Positions 1-8,797 of a stretch of DNA of 17,031 nt are shown here, piece by piece. The translations under genes were made by a program, and so were the position numbers. This stretch comes from JANYCG01 sp031431035 (GTDB lineage: Bacteria > Pseudomonadota > Gammaproteobacteria > Burkholderiales > Burkholderiaceae_C): NCBI GenBank assembly GCA_031431035.1, contig JANPCR010000273.1, positions 1 to 17,031 of the forward strand, given 5' to 3'. The notes under the pieces were generated by a model. That model saw nothing but the letters and a program-made list of their open reading frames with translations, was not told where the DNA came from and did not search any database. The first letter of the stretch is position 1. Every line of letters starts with the position of its first letter.

Positions 1-2254
1 CAAATATGGCAAAGAAGCCGTCAGCCAGATTGTGACCTTTGGCACCATGGCCGCGCGCGCCGCGATTCGCGATGTGGGGCGGGTTTTGGACATGAGCTAC
101 ACCTTTTGCGACGGCATCAGCAAGCTCATTCCCAACAAGCCGGGTACCCACATCACGATTGAAGCCGCCATCAAAGCCGAGCCGATTTTGGCGGATCGCT
201 TGGACAAAGAAGACGACGTCAAGACGCTGCTGGCGCTGGCACAAAAACTTGAAGGGCTGACGCGCAACGTGGGCATGCACGCGGGCGGGGTATTGATTGC
301 GCCCAGTAAATTGACAGATTTTTGCCCCTTGTACCAGCAACCGGGTAGCGACTCTGCCGTGAGCCAGTTTGACAAAGACGACGTGGAGGCGATTGGCCTG
401 GTCAAGTTCGACTTTTTGGGTCTGGCCACCCTCACGATTCTGGAAATTGCGAAAGACTTGATCGTGGCGCGGCACAAGGGCCAGGAGGCGTTTGCGTTTG
501 AAAACCTGCCGCTTGACGATGCCAAGGTTTACCGCCTGTTTGCCGAAGCGCGGACTGAGGCCGTGTTTCAGTTTGAATCGCGCGGCATGCAAGGCTTGCT
601 GCGAGACTCCAAACCGACCCGGCTGGAAGACTTGATTGCCATGAACGCGCTGTACCGGCCCGGCCCCATGGACCTGATTCCGACCTACGTAGCTCGCAAA
701 ATGGGACGCGAACCGGTTGAGTACCCCGACCCGCGGGTCGAAGGCATCCTGAAAGACACCTACGGCGTGATGGTGTACCAGGAGCAGGTGATGCAAATGG
801 CGCAGATTCTGGGCGGCTACTCATTGGGTGGCGCAGACATGTTGCGCCGCGCCATGGGCAAGAAAAAGGCCGAAGAAATGGCCGAGCACCGGCAGATATT
901 TCGCGATGGCGCGGCAGTGAATGGCCTGACGCAGCAAAAGGCAGACGAAGTGTTCGACCACATGGAGAAGTTTGCAGGCTACGGGTTTAACAAATCGCAC
1001 TCGGCGGCCTATGCATTGCTGGCCTACCACACGGGCTGGCTCAAGGTGCATTACGCGGCCGAGTTTTTCTGCGCCAACATGACGGTGGAGATGGATGACA
1101 CCGACAAACTGAAGGCGCTTCATGAAGACGCCATCAAGGAAGGGTTGACTTTTGAAGCGCCCAATGTGAACCGGGGCGGACACCGGTTTGAACCGATCTC
1201 GGACAAAGTCATTCGCTATGGGTTGGGCGCCGTCAAAGGCACCGGACAGCAAGCGATTGAAGCGATTGTGGCGGCACGTGACGCGGGTGGCCCGTTCACC
1301 AGTTTGTTTGATTTTTGCATGCGGGTGGATCGCAGCAAGCTGAACAAAAGGGCGATTGAAGCGTTAATCAAGGCGGGTGGCTTTGACAGTTTGCAACTGA
1401 ACCGGGCGTCGCTCATGGCGTCTGTCGATCGGGCTTTCGACTTTGCCAATGCCAGTGTTGCCAATGCCAACCAGGGGGGGCTGTTTGACATGGGTGGCGA
1501 AGACGACCATGGCTCCAGCACCCAGGAACCCGGTCTGATTGATGCGCTGCCATGGGGCGTCAAAGAGCGCCTGACCTACGAAAAAACGGCCGTCGGTTTT
1601 TACCTGTCAGGGCATCTCTTTGACGAGGTGAAGCTGGAGGTCCGGCGGTTTGTCAAACGGCACATTGGCGACCTGATCGATACCCGCGAGCCCCAACTGC
1701 TGGCCGGTATCGTGAATGATTTTCGGGTGATCAACGGACAGCGCGGCAAATTGGCGCTGTTCAAGCTGGACGACCAAACCGGGGTGATTGACGCTCGGGT
1801 GGACGAAGCTTTGATGAACGCGCACAAAAATCTGCTCAAAGAAGACGAGTTGGTGGTTGTGATGGGTAAGCTCCAGCCAGACCGGTTCTCGGGCGGCATT
1901 CAACTGACCGTCACGCAAATTTGGGATTTGGACCAGGCGCGTTGCCGTTTTGGCAAGTATTTGAAAGTGGCGTTGAACGGCAAAGTGCCCGACCTGGCCC
2001 GGTTGTTGCGCGAATTTCCGCCCAAGCGGGAAGTTAGCGACCAAGGCGAGTTGCTGCGTGGCCTGGCGGTGCGTTTGGCACTGAAGAAAACTCCGGTGGC
2101 CGATGCCTCGCTGCCCAAGGACGGGCCAGAGGCGGCCATCGTCGAATTGCAGTTGAATGAAGCCTGCAAGTTCTACCCGAGTGACGCAGCTTTGGCAAGC
2201 TGGGTTGCCTTGGCGGATGCAGGTCAGGCGCAGATCATTTACGAGACGGTTTGA
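1..2254 (+). CDS. dnaE: DNA polymerase III alpha subunit, C-terminal part (5' end outside window)
   Basis: Catalytic subunit of the replicative DNA polymerase III holoenzyme. The reading frame is open from base 2 (KYGKEAVSQIVTFGTMAAR), the conserved block just after the first two palm aspartates in this family, so the real start and the PHP domain lie left of the window. The GTG at 32 is an internal valine codon, not a start. The third palm aspartate lies in VKFDFLG (Asp codon 410-412). Fingers and the tandem helix-hairpin-helix region follow. An internal beta-clamp binding motif of QxxLF type (QGGLF) sits at 1472-1486, and an OB-fold (AGIVNDFRVINGQRGK and on) at about 1690-1930. The C-terminal domain runs to the TGA at 2252-2254. 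No frameshift or missing motif is seen. It is convergent with pelG, and the palindrome at 2339-2368 is its likely terminator. Confidence 0.97.
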   Translation, partial: KYGKEAVSQIVTFGTMAARAAIRDVGRVLDMSYTFCDGISKLIPNKPGTHITIEAAIKAEPILADRLDKEDDVKTLLALAQKLEGLTRNVGMHAGGVLIAPSKLTDFCPLYQQPGSDSAVSQFDKDDVEAIGLVKFDFLGLATLTILEIAKDLIVARHKGQEAFAFENLPLDDAKVYRLFAEARTEAVFQFESRGMQGLLRDSKPTRLEDLIAMNALYRPGPMDLIPTYVARKMGREPVEYPDPRVEGILKDTYGVMVYQEQVMQMAQILGGYSLGGADMLRRAMGKKKAEEMAEHRQIFRDGAAVNGLTQQKADEVFDHMEKFAGYGFNKSHSAAYALLAYHTGWLKVHYAAEFFCANMTVEMDDTDKLKALHEDAIKEGLTFEAPNVNRGGHRFEPISDKVIRYGLGAVKGTGQQAIEAIVAARDAGGPFTSLFDFCMRVDRSKLNKRAIEALIKAGGFDSLQLNRASLMASVDRAFDFANASVANANQGGLFDMGGEDDHGSSTQEPGLIDALPWGVKERLTYEKTAVGFYLSGHLFDEVKLEVRRFVKRHIGDLIDTREPQLLAGIVNDFRVINGQRGKLALFKLDDQTGVIDARVDEALMNAHKNLLKEDELVVVMGKLQPDRFSGGIQLTVTQIWDLDQARCRFGKYLKVALNGKVPDLARLLREFPPKREVSDQGELLRGLAVRLALKKTPVADASLPKDGPEAAIVELQLNEACKFYPSDAALASWVALADAGQAQIIYETV

Positions 2255-2261
2255 GCGGCTC

Positions 2262-2295
2262 GATGAGCTTGGTGATGAGCTTGTTGATGAGCGTC
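2262..2295. repeat. 12-bp tandem repeat, about three units
   Basis: Directly after the dnaE stop, units starting GATGAGCTTG occur at 2262, 2274 and 2286. The third copy is degenerate (GATGAGCGTC). The period is exactly 12 bp. It lies in the untranslated 3' end of dnaE and is probably a minor slippage product with no evident function. Confidence 0.6.
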
Positions 2296-2338
2296 TCAAA
2301 AAGCTCTTCAATAGTCTTTTAAATTTAAGGCCTTTTTC

Positions 2339-2368
2339 AAAAGTCATATCACCGGTGATATGACTTTT
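2339..2368. terminator. perfect 30-bp palindrome, probable bidirectional terminator between dnaE and pelG
   Basis: Every base from 2339 to 2368 pairs with its partner around the centre between 2353 and 2354. The core is ATATCACCGGTGATAT and the arms end in AAAAG / CTTTT. As RNA it would form a 13-bp stem with a CCGG loop. On the plus strand the T run continues to 2370, giving six T, a good rho-independent form for dnaE. On the minus strand the tail is four T and then GAAAAAGG, so termination of pelG here would be weaker. The gene pair is convergent, which fits a shared terminator. The 16-bp core recurs upstream of pelA, so a second role as a protein-binding site is possible. Confidence 0.7.
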
Positions 2369-2390
2369 TTCAATTTTGTCGATTTTGGTT

Positions 2391-2460
2391 AAATTATGAA
2401 CGAAATAGGCCTCTAGCTCTCCAATAATATCAATAGTTTGCTATGTATACTATAGCAAAC
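2391..2460. repeat. intergenic repeat element, copy 1 (dnaE-pelG side)
   Basis: Bases 2391-2444 align without gaps to 15537-15590 with 47 of 54 identities. The strictly shared blocks are AAATTATGA, GGCCTCTAGCTCT and ATAATATCA-N-TAGTTTGCTAT. The block ends in an inverted repeat, GTTTGCTAT (2436-2444) with ATAGCAAAC (2452-2460), separated by 7 nt. This hairpin starts about 20 nt after the pelG stop. From memory, elements containing GGCCTCTAGC followed by an A/T-rich hairpin are common between genes of Comamonadaceae; I cannot verify this here. Confidence 0.7.
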
Positions 2461-2479
2461 ACTGGTTTTACTCACGGCA

Positions 2480-3850
2480 TTATTGCAGCATGAAGGTCTC
2501 GTACTCGAGGCGGCCGAGTTTGTGTTCCATGCGGCGCAGGGCGAACAGCAGGGTGATCAGCATGGCGAGTGCAAAGCCGTAGCCGTAGTAAACAGCCCCC
2601 AGCCGAAGCGACACGATGGACAGCACCACATTCAGCACAGCCAGCAACGCCACCGTTGCCAACACGTCGCGGCGCTTGTCCAGGTAAAAGAAAACGTTCA
2701 TCACGGCCAGCAGTGCGACTTGCAGACTGGCCGCTACCGCATCGACGTAAAACAAGGGCAAGTACAGGGCGCTGATGGACAACTTTTCGAACAGAGTTGG
2801 CGCAAAAACGATCAACAGCAGCACTGACAAGGTTTGCATTTTGATAATGTCAAAAAGCCCTTGCCGCACCGCATAAACCATTTCATCGCGCATGCGGGCA
2901 ATTTCTTCCAATGAACCCCCGGCTCGAACGGCTTCGTAAAACTTGTCGTACCACTCGACAAAATCGGTTTCAAACCGCACCAGAAAAACCGCCATGCCAG
3001 GAATAATGCCCAAATAGGCCATGAACACTGGCATGTCGTAAATGACGCTGGCACGCAGCGGGCCGATCACGGCGTGGCCGGTGTCTGGCGCGATCCAGAA
3101 AATAATTTTGTCGGCCCACACAGCAAAATTGAACAGCACGCCTGTGGCCATCAGCGTGGGAAACATGGCCCCGGGCTTGAAACAGTCAAACGCGATCAAC
3201 CGCTCTGACGGGAAGCTGCGCAAGATGATGAAAATCATGCCCATCAGCATGAGCAATTGCCCAATGATGTAGCCTGCCAAAAGCCCTTCCAGGCCGCTGT
3301 TGCGCAGCACCAGCGCGAGCAGCACCGAGACGGTGTAACCCCCGCCAAAGAGCAGCACGATAGTTTTGTAAAACTTCAAGCCGCTCATGAAAATGGTCGC
3401 AATCCAGACGTCGCACATGGTCACAAAACCAGCCACCATCAGGGTGCGGTAGATCACGCTTTCACCCTGAAAAGACGCGAAAACCAACATCGTCGCCAAG
3501 GTGCCAGCGACCACATTGGTCACCAGAATCACCCCAGAAAAGTTCGGCACGATGTTCAGACTTTTTCGTCCAAATAGTTGGTCTGAAACCCAACGGGTGA
3601 ATGACAGCTGCAGACTGCCCGTCAAAATCAATGAACTCATGATGAGGTAAGTGACCGACACCTGAAACTGCGTGATCTGCTGGTCAGGCGAATCGACGTT
3701 GACAGACATCAGGCCAATTGCGACCAACCCCAGGATTGACAAAATCCAGGGGCCAGAACTGATCAAACCCGCGTAGGCGTAGGCTCGCACCAGGGCAAAG
3801 TAGCTGTCCCGGTTCATGATTTTTCGAATCTCAAAGCCAATGCCTGCCAT
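2480..3850 (-). CDS. pelG: Pel polysaccharide transporter PelG
   Basis: Polytopic inner-membrane protein of the Pel exopolysaccharide machine, related to the MOP/Wzx-type flippase superfamily. It works with PelD and PelE and is thought to take PelF product across the inner membrane. The 456-residue length equals that of the Pseudomonas aeruginosa protein. The start MAGIGFEIRKIM and the following YAYAGLISSGPW block are typical of the family. About 12 hydrophobic segments run along the whole protein, with a charged cytoplasmic stretch (FETDFVEWYDKFYEAVRAGG) near residues 290-310. ATG at 3850 is the first usable start. A purine-rich AAGGAAAG lies rather far upstream (about 17 nt), so initiation may be weak. 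It is the last gene of the operon, 65 nt after pelF, the widest gap in the cluster. The stop is TAA at 2480-2482. Confidence 0.95.
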   Translation of the reverse strand: MAGIGFEIRKIMNRDSYFALVRAYAYAGLISSGPWILSILGLVAIGLMSVNVDSPDQQITQFQVSVTYLIMSSLILTGSLQLSFTRWVSDQLFGRKSLNIVPNFSGVILVTNVVAGTLATMLVFASFQGESVIYRTLMVAGFVTMCDVWIATIFMSGLKFYKTIVLLFGGGYTVSVLLALVLRNSGLEGLLAGYIIGQLLMLMGMIFIILRSFPSERLIAFDCFKPGAMFPTLMATGVLFNFAVWADKIIFWIAPDTGHAVIGPLRASVIYDMPVFMAYLGIIPGMAVFLVRFETDFVEWYDKFYEAVRAGGSLEEIARMRDEMVYAVRQGLFDIIKMQTLSVLLLIVFAPTLFEKLSISALYLPLFYVDAVAASLQVALLAVMNVFFYLDKRRDVLATVALLAVLNVVLSIVSLRLGAVYYGYGFALAMLITLLFALRRMEHKLGRLEYETFMLQ

Positions 3851-3915
3851 AGGTTTTTGGGCGTCTTTCCTTGTTGTGCGGTGTGTTAGCGGGCTATTGG
3901 CGTCGCAGGCGCGCC

Positions 3916-5682
3916 TTAGACGATCACATCGATCGACGAAGCATCGGGCCGACCAGCTTCAACGCGATCAGGGCGAATGCTTCGGGTTCTACTTTGCAAT
4001 TTGGGTCGCCGCACAGGCGGTGGCTGCTCATGAATTTCGGTGTTGAGTGAGTCAAGCTGGGAGTCAGCGGTGGATGCTGGTGGACTGATAGACAACGGGC
4101 AGCCGCCGGGTTTGTCGCTCAAGTCAGGCTCTGCGCCCTTCGCTGCGGGCGGCGGGTTGAGTGCCAGGTCATACACCGCGCGGTAGCGGGCAAACATGAT
4201 GGGGTGGGTGTAGTAGCGCTCCACTCGCAAAATGCCAGCCTGGGCAGCGTTGTGCCACGCCACTGGGTCATTCAAAAAATGCAACGCCGCTTCGGCCAGT
4301 GCTTGGGCGTCCGCAATACCGACCACCGCCCCTGAGGCTCCCAAGGCCTTGTCTTCGTCGTCCAGCCCATAAATGAGCTGACGGCAACTGCCCACGTCAG
4401 TACTGACGGCCGGCACGCCTGCTGCATAGCCTTCAAGTAGTACCAGGGGCAACGCCTCGCTAATGGACGAGAGCACCACGAGGCCGATTTGCGGCAGCAG
4501 GTCGGTTAACTTTTGGAAACCCAAAAACTTGACGTGGTCCTCCAAACCCAGGCTTTTGACCAGCTCGCGGCATTCAATGGCGTAGTCGGGGCTTTCTTCT
4601 TCAGGCCCAGCAATCCAGGCTTGTACGTCTGGTCGGCGGCTCACCATGACGCGGGTCGCTCGAATGTAGGTTTTGATATCTTTGATCGGCACTACCCGGC
4701 CAATCAGGCACATGATGGGCGGGACGGTGTCGGGCCGCAAGGCTCTGAGCGCACCAAAGCGAACGATGTCAATGCCGTTGGCAATGTTGCTGGTTCGTTC
4801 AGCTTTGGCCCCGTCCTGAATTTGGCGCAAGCGGTTGGCTTCGTACAAGGCAATGATCTGGTCACTGGCGTCGTAACACATGCGACCCAAGGCTTCGAAA
4901 AATCGAATCCACATGCTGCGAAAGTAACCGGATTGGGTGGGGTCGCGCTGCAGTACGGTGCGGTTGTCGGCAATCCAGCGGGCGGCATACAGGTCAATGC
5001 GCCGCTCTTTGGTGTAGATGCCGTGCTCGCTCAAAATCAGGCTTTTACCGTAGCGGCGCTTCAGCAAGGCTCCCAAAAACCCTGCGTAACCGGTCGACAC
5101 GGTGTGGTACACGCGCACTGGCGGAAATTTCTCGACCACGTTGGACAGCACCCAAATGGGCGTGTGCATGGTGCGCACGGTCCAAAAGTAGTCGACAAAG
5201 CTCGGGTCGGTGCAACGCTCTTTGTACTGGTCGGTTGTGTAGTTCCAGCTGGCTTCGGTGTACAAAAACTGGCTCGGATTCATGCGGCCTTGCAATTCGG
5301 CAGCCATGGTTTCAAGCACCACGGCGCCGCGACTGTCCAGCGCTTCAGGTGCGCGAAAGTAGTCGTGCAGCTCTTGATTCAAGTCAAACATCTCAACGTC
5401 GTCGCGCGGCTGCATCACCGGGGGCGCGACGCCTGATTCAGAGAGGTAGTGCTCCTCCAGATGAACCACATTGGCTGGCAACACAAATTTTTTCTCTGAA
5501 TAGTCTTGTCGCCGGGACCCCAGAAAGCAGATGGCGAAAGTCAGGTCAGGAAAGCCATTGATGATTTGATGCACCCAGCTGGACACGCCGCCCGACACGT
5601 AGGGGTAGGTGCCTTCCAGCAGCAAGCCCACATCAGCGGACGCGACAGGGTTCGCCAAATTGCCAATCACTCGGTCAGACAT
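3916..5682 (-). CDS. pelF: Pel polysaccharide glycosyltransferase PelF (GT4) with long C-terminal tail
   Basis: Cytoplasmic GT-B glycosyltransferase of family GT4 that uses a UDP-sugar to build the Pel polymer. The N-terminal signature GTYPYVSGGVSSWVH, the middle SEHGIYTKER, the donor-domain GRVVPIKD and the EX7E motif (E409 and E417, SEALPLVLLEG) are all present. I chose ATG 5682: it overlaps the pelE stop by 8 nt, and an AGG lies 9 nt upstream. ATG 5688 is an alternative giving MRMSDRV. The open frame extends up to 5913, but those residues are Cys/Pro-rich and lie inside pelE. The product is 588 aa, while the P. aeruginosa protein is about 507. The excess is a Pro/Ser/Arg-rich, probably disordered tail (residues 510-588, from LALNPPPAAKG onward). 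The core looks complete. Confidence 0.95.
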   Translation of the reverse strand: MSDRVIGNLANPVASADVGLLLEGTYPYVSGGVSSWVHQIINGFPDLTFAICFLGSRRQDYSEKKFVLPANVVHLEEHYLSESGVAPPVMQPRDDVEMFDLNQELHDYFRAPEALDSRGAVVLETMAAELQGRMNPSQFLYTEASWNYTTDQYKERCTDPSFVDYFWTVRTMHTPIWVLSNVVEKFPPVRVYHTVSTGYAGFLGALLKRRYGKSLILSEHGIYTKERRIDLYAARWIADNRTVLQRDPTQSGYFRSMWIRFFEALGRMCYDASDQIIALYEANRLRQIQDGAKAERTSNIANGIDIVRFGALRALRPDTVPPIMCLIGRVVPIKDIKTYIRATRVMVSRRPDVQAWIAGPEEESPDYAIECRELVKSLGLEDHVKFLGFQKLTDLLPQIGLVVLSSISEALPLVLLEGYAAGVPAVSTDVGSCRQLIYGLDDEDKALGASGAVVGIADAQALAEAALHFLNDPVAWHNAAQAGILRVERYYTHPIMFARYRAVYDLALNPPPAAKGAEPDLSDKPGGCPLSISPPASTADSQLDSLNTEIHEQPPPVRRPKLQSRTRSIRPDRVEAGRPDASSIDVIV

Positions 5683-6712
5683 GCGCATCGACCTGGTAAA
5701 TGCGGCGTTGGCGCCAGTAGTTGGCGGTGCTGGCGGGCAGGGGGGACAACAAAATGCCGTCTGGAATCTCTGCTGCGAAAGCGCGCACCTGCGCAAAGTC
5801 TCGGCGCAAATAGGCGATTTGACCCATGAGTGACCACACCTCGACGGCTGGCATTTGCTGTTGGCGGGCGAGTTGCACCGCGTGTTGGGCGTCTTCAAGC
5901 TGTCCAAGCTCAATCAAAACACGGGCGTACAGCTGCCATATGCCCTGCACACTGGCGTCAATGTCCAGCAATTCTTCGCAGAATTTCTTGGCGTGTTCCA
6001 AAGTGAATCGGCGAAGGTCGCCACGGGCCAGGCCGGTGTCAGCCTGCATCCAGTGCAGTTCGGCCAGTTGTCGCAGGGCGTTGACCAACGGGGTTTGCAA
6101 TTCGCTTTGGCGAGCAGCAGTCAGGCTGATTTGGGCAATTTGAATTTTTTGAACCAGATCTTTCTCCCAGGCATCCATCATGCTATAGGCCAAAAGGCGA
6201 ATATCTTCAGACGGGTCAGACAGCAGACCCAGCAAGAGCGGGATGGCCGCCTTGGGTTGCATCACTTGCATGGCCACCAGCACGCGCAGGCGGGTTTCCA
6301 GTGGCAAGCCGGTGTCTTTTAGAATACGTCGTGCGTCGCCCGCGCGCAGGTCACTTCGCTCGGTGGCCTCGCGCTGAACGTCTGAGAACTCGGGCATCCG
6401 AATGGCCAAAAAGCGCTCAGTTCTCAAGACACGCGGAAACAAGCGGGCAAAGTGGGCCACCGCCAAAATTCCCATGCCGCCCAGTGCCGGTATGAAAAAA
6501 GCAAACACCCACAACAGTGCGCAAGCAGGCCCAGCCGGAAACTTGAATTTGCCAGGCAGATTGGCCCAGGCCACCCAGGTCACCAGTGCGCTGGCCAGGG
6601 CATGCAGTGCAAAGTAACTTGCCAGGTCCTGCAATGACGGTTGGCGGTTGAGCATGCTGAGTGCCGCCACTTCCAAGGCAAACGCCGACGAAATTTTGGC
6701 GAACCAATGCAT
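5675..6712 (-). CDS. pelE: Pel inner-membrane TPR protein PelE
   Basis: Inner-membrane component that pairs with PelD and PelG, and probably recruits PelF through its cytoplasmic helical repeats. The 345-residue product begins with hydrophobic segments at about residues 30-50 and 62-92 (a shorter one may lie at 8-22). A basic turn (RVLRTERFLAIR) then leads into a mostly alpha-helical region with TPR-like pairs, clearest at DASVQGIWQLYARVLIELGQ and VEVWSLMGQIAYLRRD. The length is close to the P. aeruginosa protein (about 329 aa). The start ATG shares one base with the pelD stop (TGATG), and the 3' end overlaps pelF by 8 nt, so pelD-E-F are probably translationally coupled. Sequence conservation in this family is low, so the call leans on position, topology and TPR content. 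Confidence 0.9.
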   Translation of the reverse strand: MHWFAKISSAFALEVAALSMLNRQPSLQDLASYFALHALASALVTWVAWANLPGKFKFPAGPACALLWVFAFFIPALGGMGILAVAHFARLFPRVLRTERFLAIRMPEFSDVQREATERSDLRAGDARRILKDTGLPLETRLRVLVAMQVMQPKAAIPLLLGLLSDPSEDIRLLAYSMMDAWEKDLVQKIQIAQISLTAARQSELQTPLVNALRQLAELHWMQADTGLARGDLRRFTLEHAKKFCEELLDIDASVQGIWQLYARVLIELGQLEDAQHAVQLARQQQMPAVEVWSLMGQIAYLRRDFAQVRAFAAEIPDGILLSPLPASTANYWRQRRIYQVDAHV

Positions 6713-8130
6713 CAGCTGCCTTGCGCCATTTGACGAAGATGCGAAAAACTGTCTTCCTGGCCCAATGCAAAGTGCTGCAGATTGAGCTGCTCGGCATTCA
6801 GGTCTGGGAATCCACTGGCCATGGCATCAAAAATGCGGTGGGAGTAGACCCGCAGGCCGTTTTCATCGGTGAAGGGAATCAGGGCAATCACGCAGGGTTT
6901 GCTGGTGGTGGCTTGGCGACCGACTGGCCAGCGCCAAGCAGATTCGCCGCGCGAATGCAATTCAAGCAGGTATTCCAACATTTCATTCTCTCGCCCGTGC
7001 TGAATACGCCAGACCGCACACCGGCTGGGCTGTCCAAAACTGAGCTGAAGCCGATTAAGCCACGCAAATTCGCCCGCCAGGCTGCGCGGCGCATCCGGCC
7101 AGTCAGGCAGCAGCTGATTCGCTTGAAGCGTTAGACGCAAATAGTCTGCGTAGCTCTCCATCAGGACGGCGATGGTTTGCAAATTGTCCGATGTCAAGGA
7201 TGTGAAAGGCATGCCACCAATGGCCAGCAAGCCAAAGGGTTGGCGCGTGCTGCTGATCAGAGGCGCCACGGCAATCAGTTGTTTTCGCTGCGAAAGTTCA
7301 AGCAAAGCGTCCTGCAAATGCACTGACTGGCCACTTTCCAGGGCGCGCACGATCATTGGGTCGTCTTTATCAACTTCGTCCATCACGCCTGCGCTGGCCA
7401 CTCGCTTGAGTTCAATGGACGGCTCAAGCCGAACCGAATAGATGGCGGCTGAATCAACCCGGCAATGCTGCATGACAAAGTCCAGCATGTGTTGGGCACC
7501 CGGCAAAGCGGCAACTTCCGTCGGGTTCTCCCGCGTGTGACGATCCATCAAAATTCGCAATTCGATGAGTGATTCGCGCAGTGTGCCGGGCCGGTCGACC
7601 ATCTCGTACTCGAGCTCATCGTGCGACAGCTTCACCAAATACAGTCGGCGCGTCAGCCTTTCGGCTTTGTCATTCAGGAAGTCGAGGCTCTCTTGCAGGC
7701 GCGTCATGCGCATCCGCCAGTAGCTGCCAAATTCACCTGCAATCAAGGTTGTGATGGCACCACCCAAAAAGTAAAGCCTCGGAAATACAGGGTCGGGTGC
7801 CAGCCAAGCCCAGACCAGCAACAATCCCGTGGCCGCTGCTGAACCGAAGCCTACCCCGTAGCGAAGGGCAATCAAAAGCGGGCCAAGCCAGGGCCACGGA
7901 AAGCCAGAGTCAATGTAAAACGGATTGGCCGGGTTGCTGACAAAGGCCAGGTAAATGACCAGAGCGGGCAATAGAACCGTCTCTGCGACGCGGGAGCCGA
8001 TTCCGGGGTGATGGCGAATCAACCGTCGGAAAACAAAGCGGAGGATCGCCAAGGTTCGGCTCACCACCAACCAGGCCAGCGCGAAGGGCAGTCGCAGTTT
8101 CTCTGCCCAGGATGACACTTTGGCAGTCAA
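6712..8130 (-). CDS. pelD: c-di-GMP receptor PelD (GAF plus degenerate GGDEF)
   Basis: Inner-membrane receptor that activates Pel synthesis on binding c-di-GMP. The 472-aa product has hydrophobic segments at about residues 15-35, 50-66, 80-110 and 118-134. A coiled-coil-like helix (RLQESLDFLNDKAERLTRR) follows, then a GAF domain (about 205-335) and a degenerate GGDEF-like domain (about 350-465) without a GGDEF motif, as expected for PelD. Where the family has the RxxD inhibitory-site motif, this protein seems to read RGES (residues 394-397, bases 6940-6951), so the aspartate may be lost; R427 or R432 could be the distal arginine. The start is uncertain. TTG 8130 has no clear Shine-Dalgarno sequence. 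The frame is open back to the pelC stop at 8194, but that stretch has no ATG or GTG in frame. The stop overlaps pelE by one base. Confidence 0.93.
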   Translation of the reverse strand: MTAKVSSWAEKLRLPFALAWLVVSRTLAILRFVFRRLIRHHPGIGSRVAETVLLPALVIYLAFVSNPANPFYIDSGFPWPWLGPLLIALRYGVGFGSAAATGLLLVWAWLAPDPVFPRLYFLGGAITTLIAGEFGSYWRMRMTRLQESLDFLNDKAERLTRRLYLVKLSHDELEYEMVDRPGTLRESLIELRILMDRHTRENPTEVAALPGAQHMLDFVMQHCRVDSAAIYSVRLEPSIELKRVASAGVMDEVDKDDPMIVRALESGQSVHLQDALLELSQRKQLIAVAPLISSTRQPFGLLAIGGMPFTSLTSDNLQTIAVLMESYADYLRLTLQANQLLPDWPDAPRSLAGEFAWLNRLQLSFGQPSRCAVWRIQHGRENEMLEYLLELHSRGESAWRWPVGRQATTSKPCVIALIPFTDENGLRVYSHRIFDAMASGFPDLNAEQLNLQHFALGQEDSFSHLRQMAQGS

Positions 8131-8193
8131 CGGCTTGGAGGGGCAAAGACCCAGTGGTTTTTGAACACGCGCATCGGCATTGATGGCAAAATT

Positions 8194-8790
8194 TTAGGGC
8201 CTCACAGCATTGGCGTTGGTCGAATTGCCTGGTTGTTTGCCAATGGGCTCAACCGGGATTCCAGCCACCAGTTCTGCCACCAACTGCAGGCCAACGGCTG
8301 CCAGCGCCTCGCGCCCGCCACCCGTGCGTCCGCCTGCGGCCGAGTATGCGACCTCATTGGTTTGCAAGTCCTTCACCTGCACCATCAAACCCACGGCGGG
8401 TTCGCCGTCTACTCCGACCTTGTAACGCCACTCGTTGACAGAGGCGCTCACTGCATAACGAAATCCCTGGCTCACAGCCCACTTTTCGGCTTCGCCTTGA
8501 ACCTTGCGTTCATTGCTTTCAAACAGCGTTTCGGTGCTGAGCCCCGCTGGGTACACCACCAGTTGGCGAATGCCAATTTGCCTCAGCGCGGTTTCCAGCA
8601 GCACTTCGACTCTGAGGCCGGCTTGTGCCACATCGGTGAAATTGGCGACGGGCAGCATGGCAACTTTGTCGTTCTGTGCGATGGCCTGTTTCATCTGAGC
8701 CCGGCTGCTGCTGCTGGACGGAGAAATGCTGCTGCAGCCAAGCAGCAAAACAGCGCTCAGCAAGGGTGCCAGGATTTTGTAACTTTTCAT
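8194..8790 (-). CDS. pelC: Pel outer-membrane lipoprotein PelC
   Basis: Outer-membrane lipoprotein that in P. aeruginosa forms a 12-subunit ring under the PelB barrel and funnels the cationic polymer outward. The start MKSYKILAPLLSAVLLLGCSS is a classic lipoprotein signal: basic n-region, hydrophobic core and lipobox LLGC with Cys19 lipidated. Ser at +2 favours outer-membrane sorting. The mature part has an alternating alpha/beta pattern (VAMLPVANFTD, ETALRQIGIRQLVVYP, WAVSQGFRYAVSASVNEWRYKVG). The 198-aa length exceeds the roughly 172 aa of P. aeruginosa, mainly through a polar C-terminal tail. I chose ATG 8790, 7 nt after the pelB stop. The frame opens 16 codons earlier (8838), but that part lies in pelB and would bury the signal peptide. 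Confidence 0.93.
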   Translation of the reverse strand: MKSYKILAPLLSAVLLLGCSSISPSSSSSRAQMKQAIAQNDKVAMLPVANFTDVAQAGLRVEVLLETALRQIGIRQLVVYPAGLSTETLFESNERKVQGEAEKWAVSQGFRYAVSASVNEWRYKVGVDGEPAVGLMVQVKDLQTNEVAYSAAGGRTGGGREALAAVGLQLVAELVAGIPVEPIGKQPGNSTNANAVRP

Positions 8791-8797
8791 GGTAATT

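Noticed and set aside
2262..2295. Tandem repeat as a CRISPR or replication iteron
   Set aside because: It has only three 12-bp units, no spacers and no neighbouring initiator or cas gene.
4513..5436. Plus-strand open frame (307 codons) antisense to pelF
   Set aside because: Composition is a mirror of the GT4 gene and no family is recognisable. It is treated as a shadow.
5683..5913. N-terminal extension of PelF by 77 residues
   Set aside because: It lies inside pelE, is Cys/Pro-rich and unlike any PelF. ATG 5682 overlaps the pelE stop and has an AGG at proper spacing.
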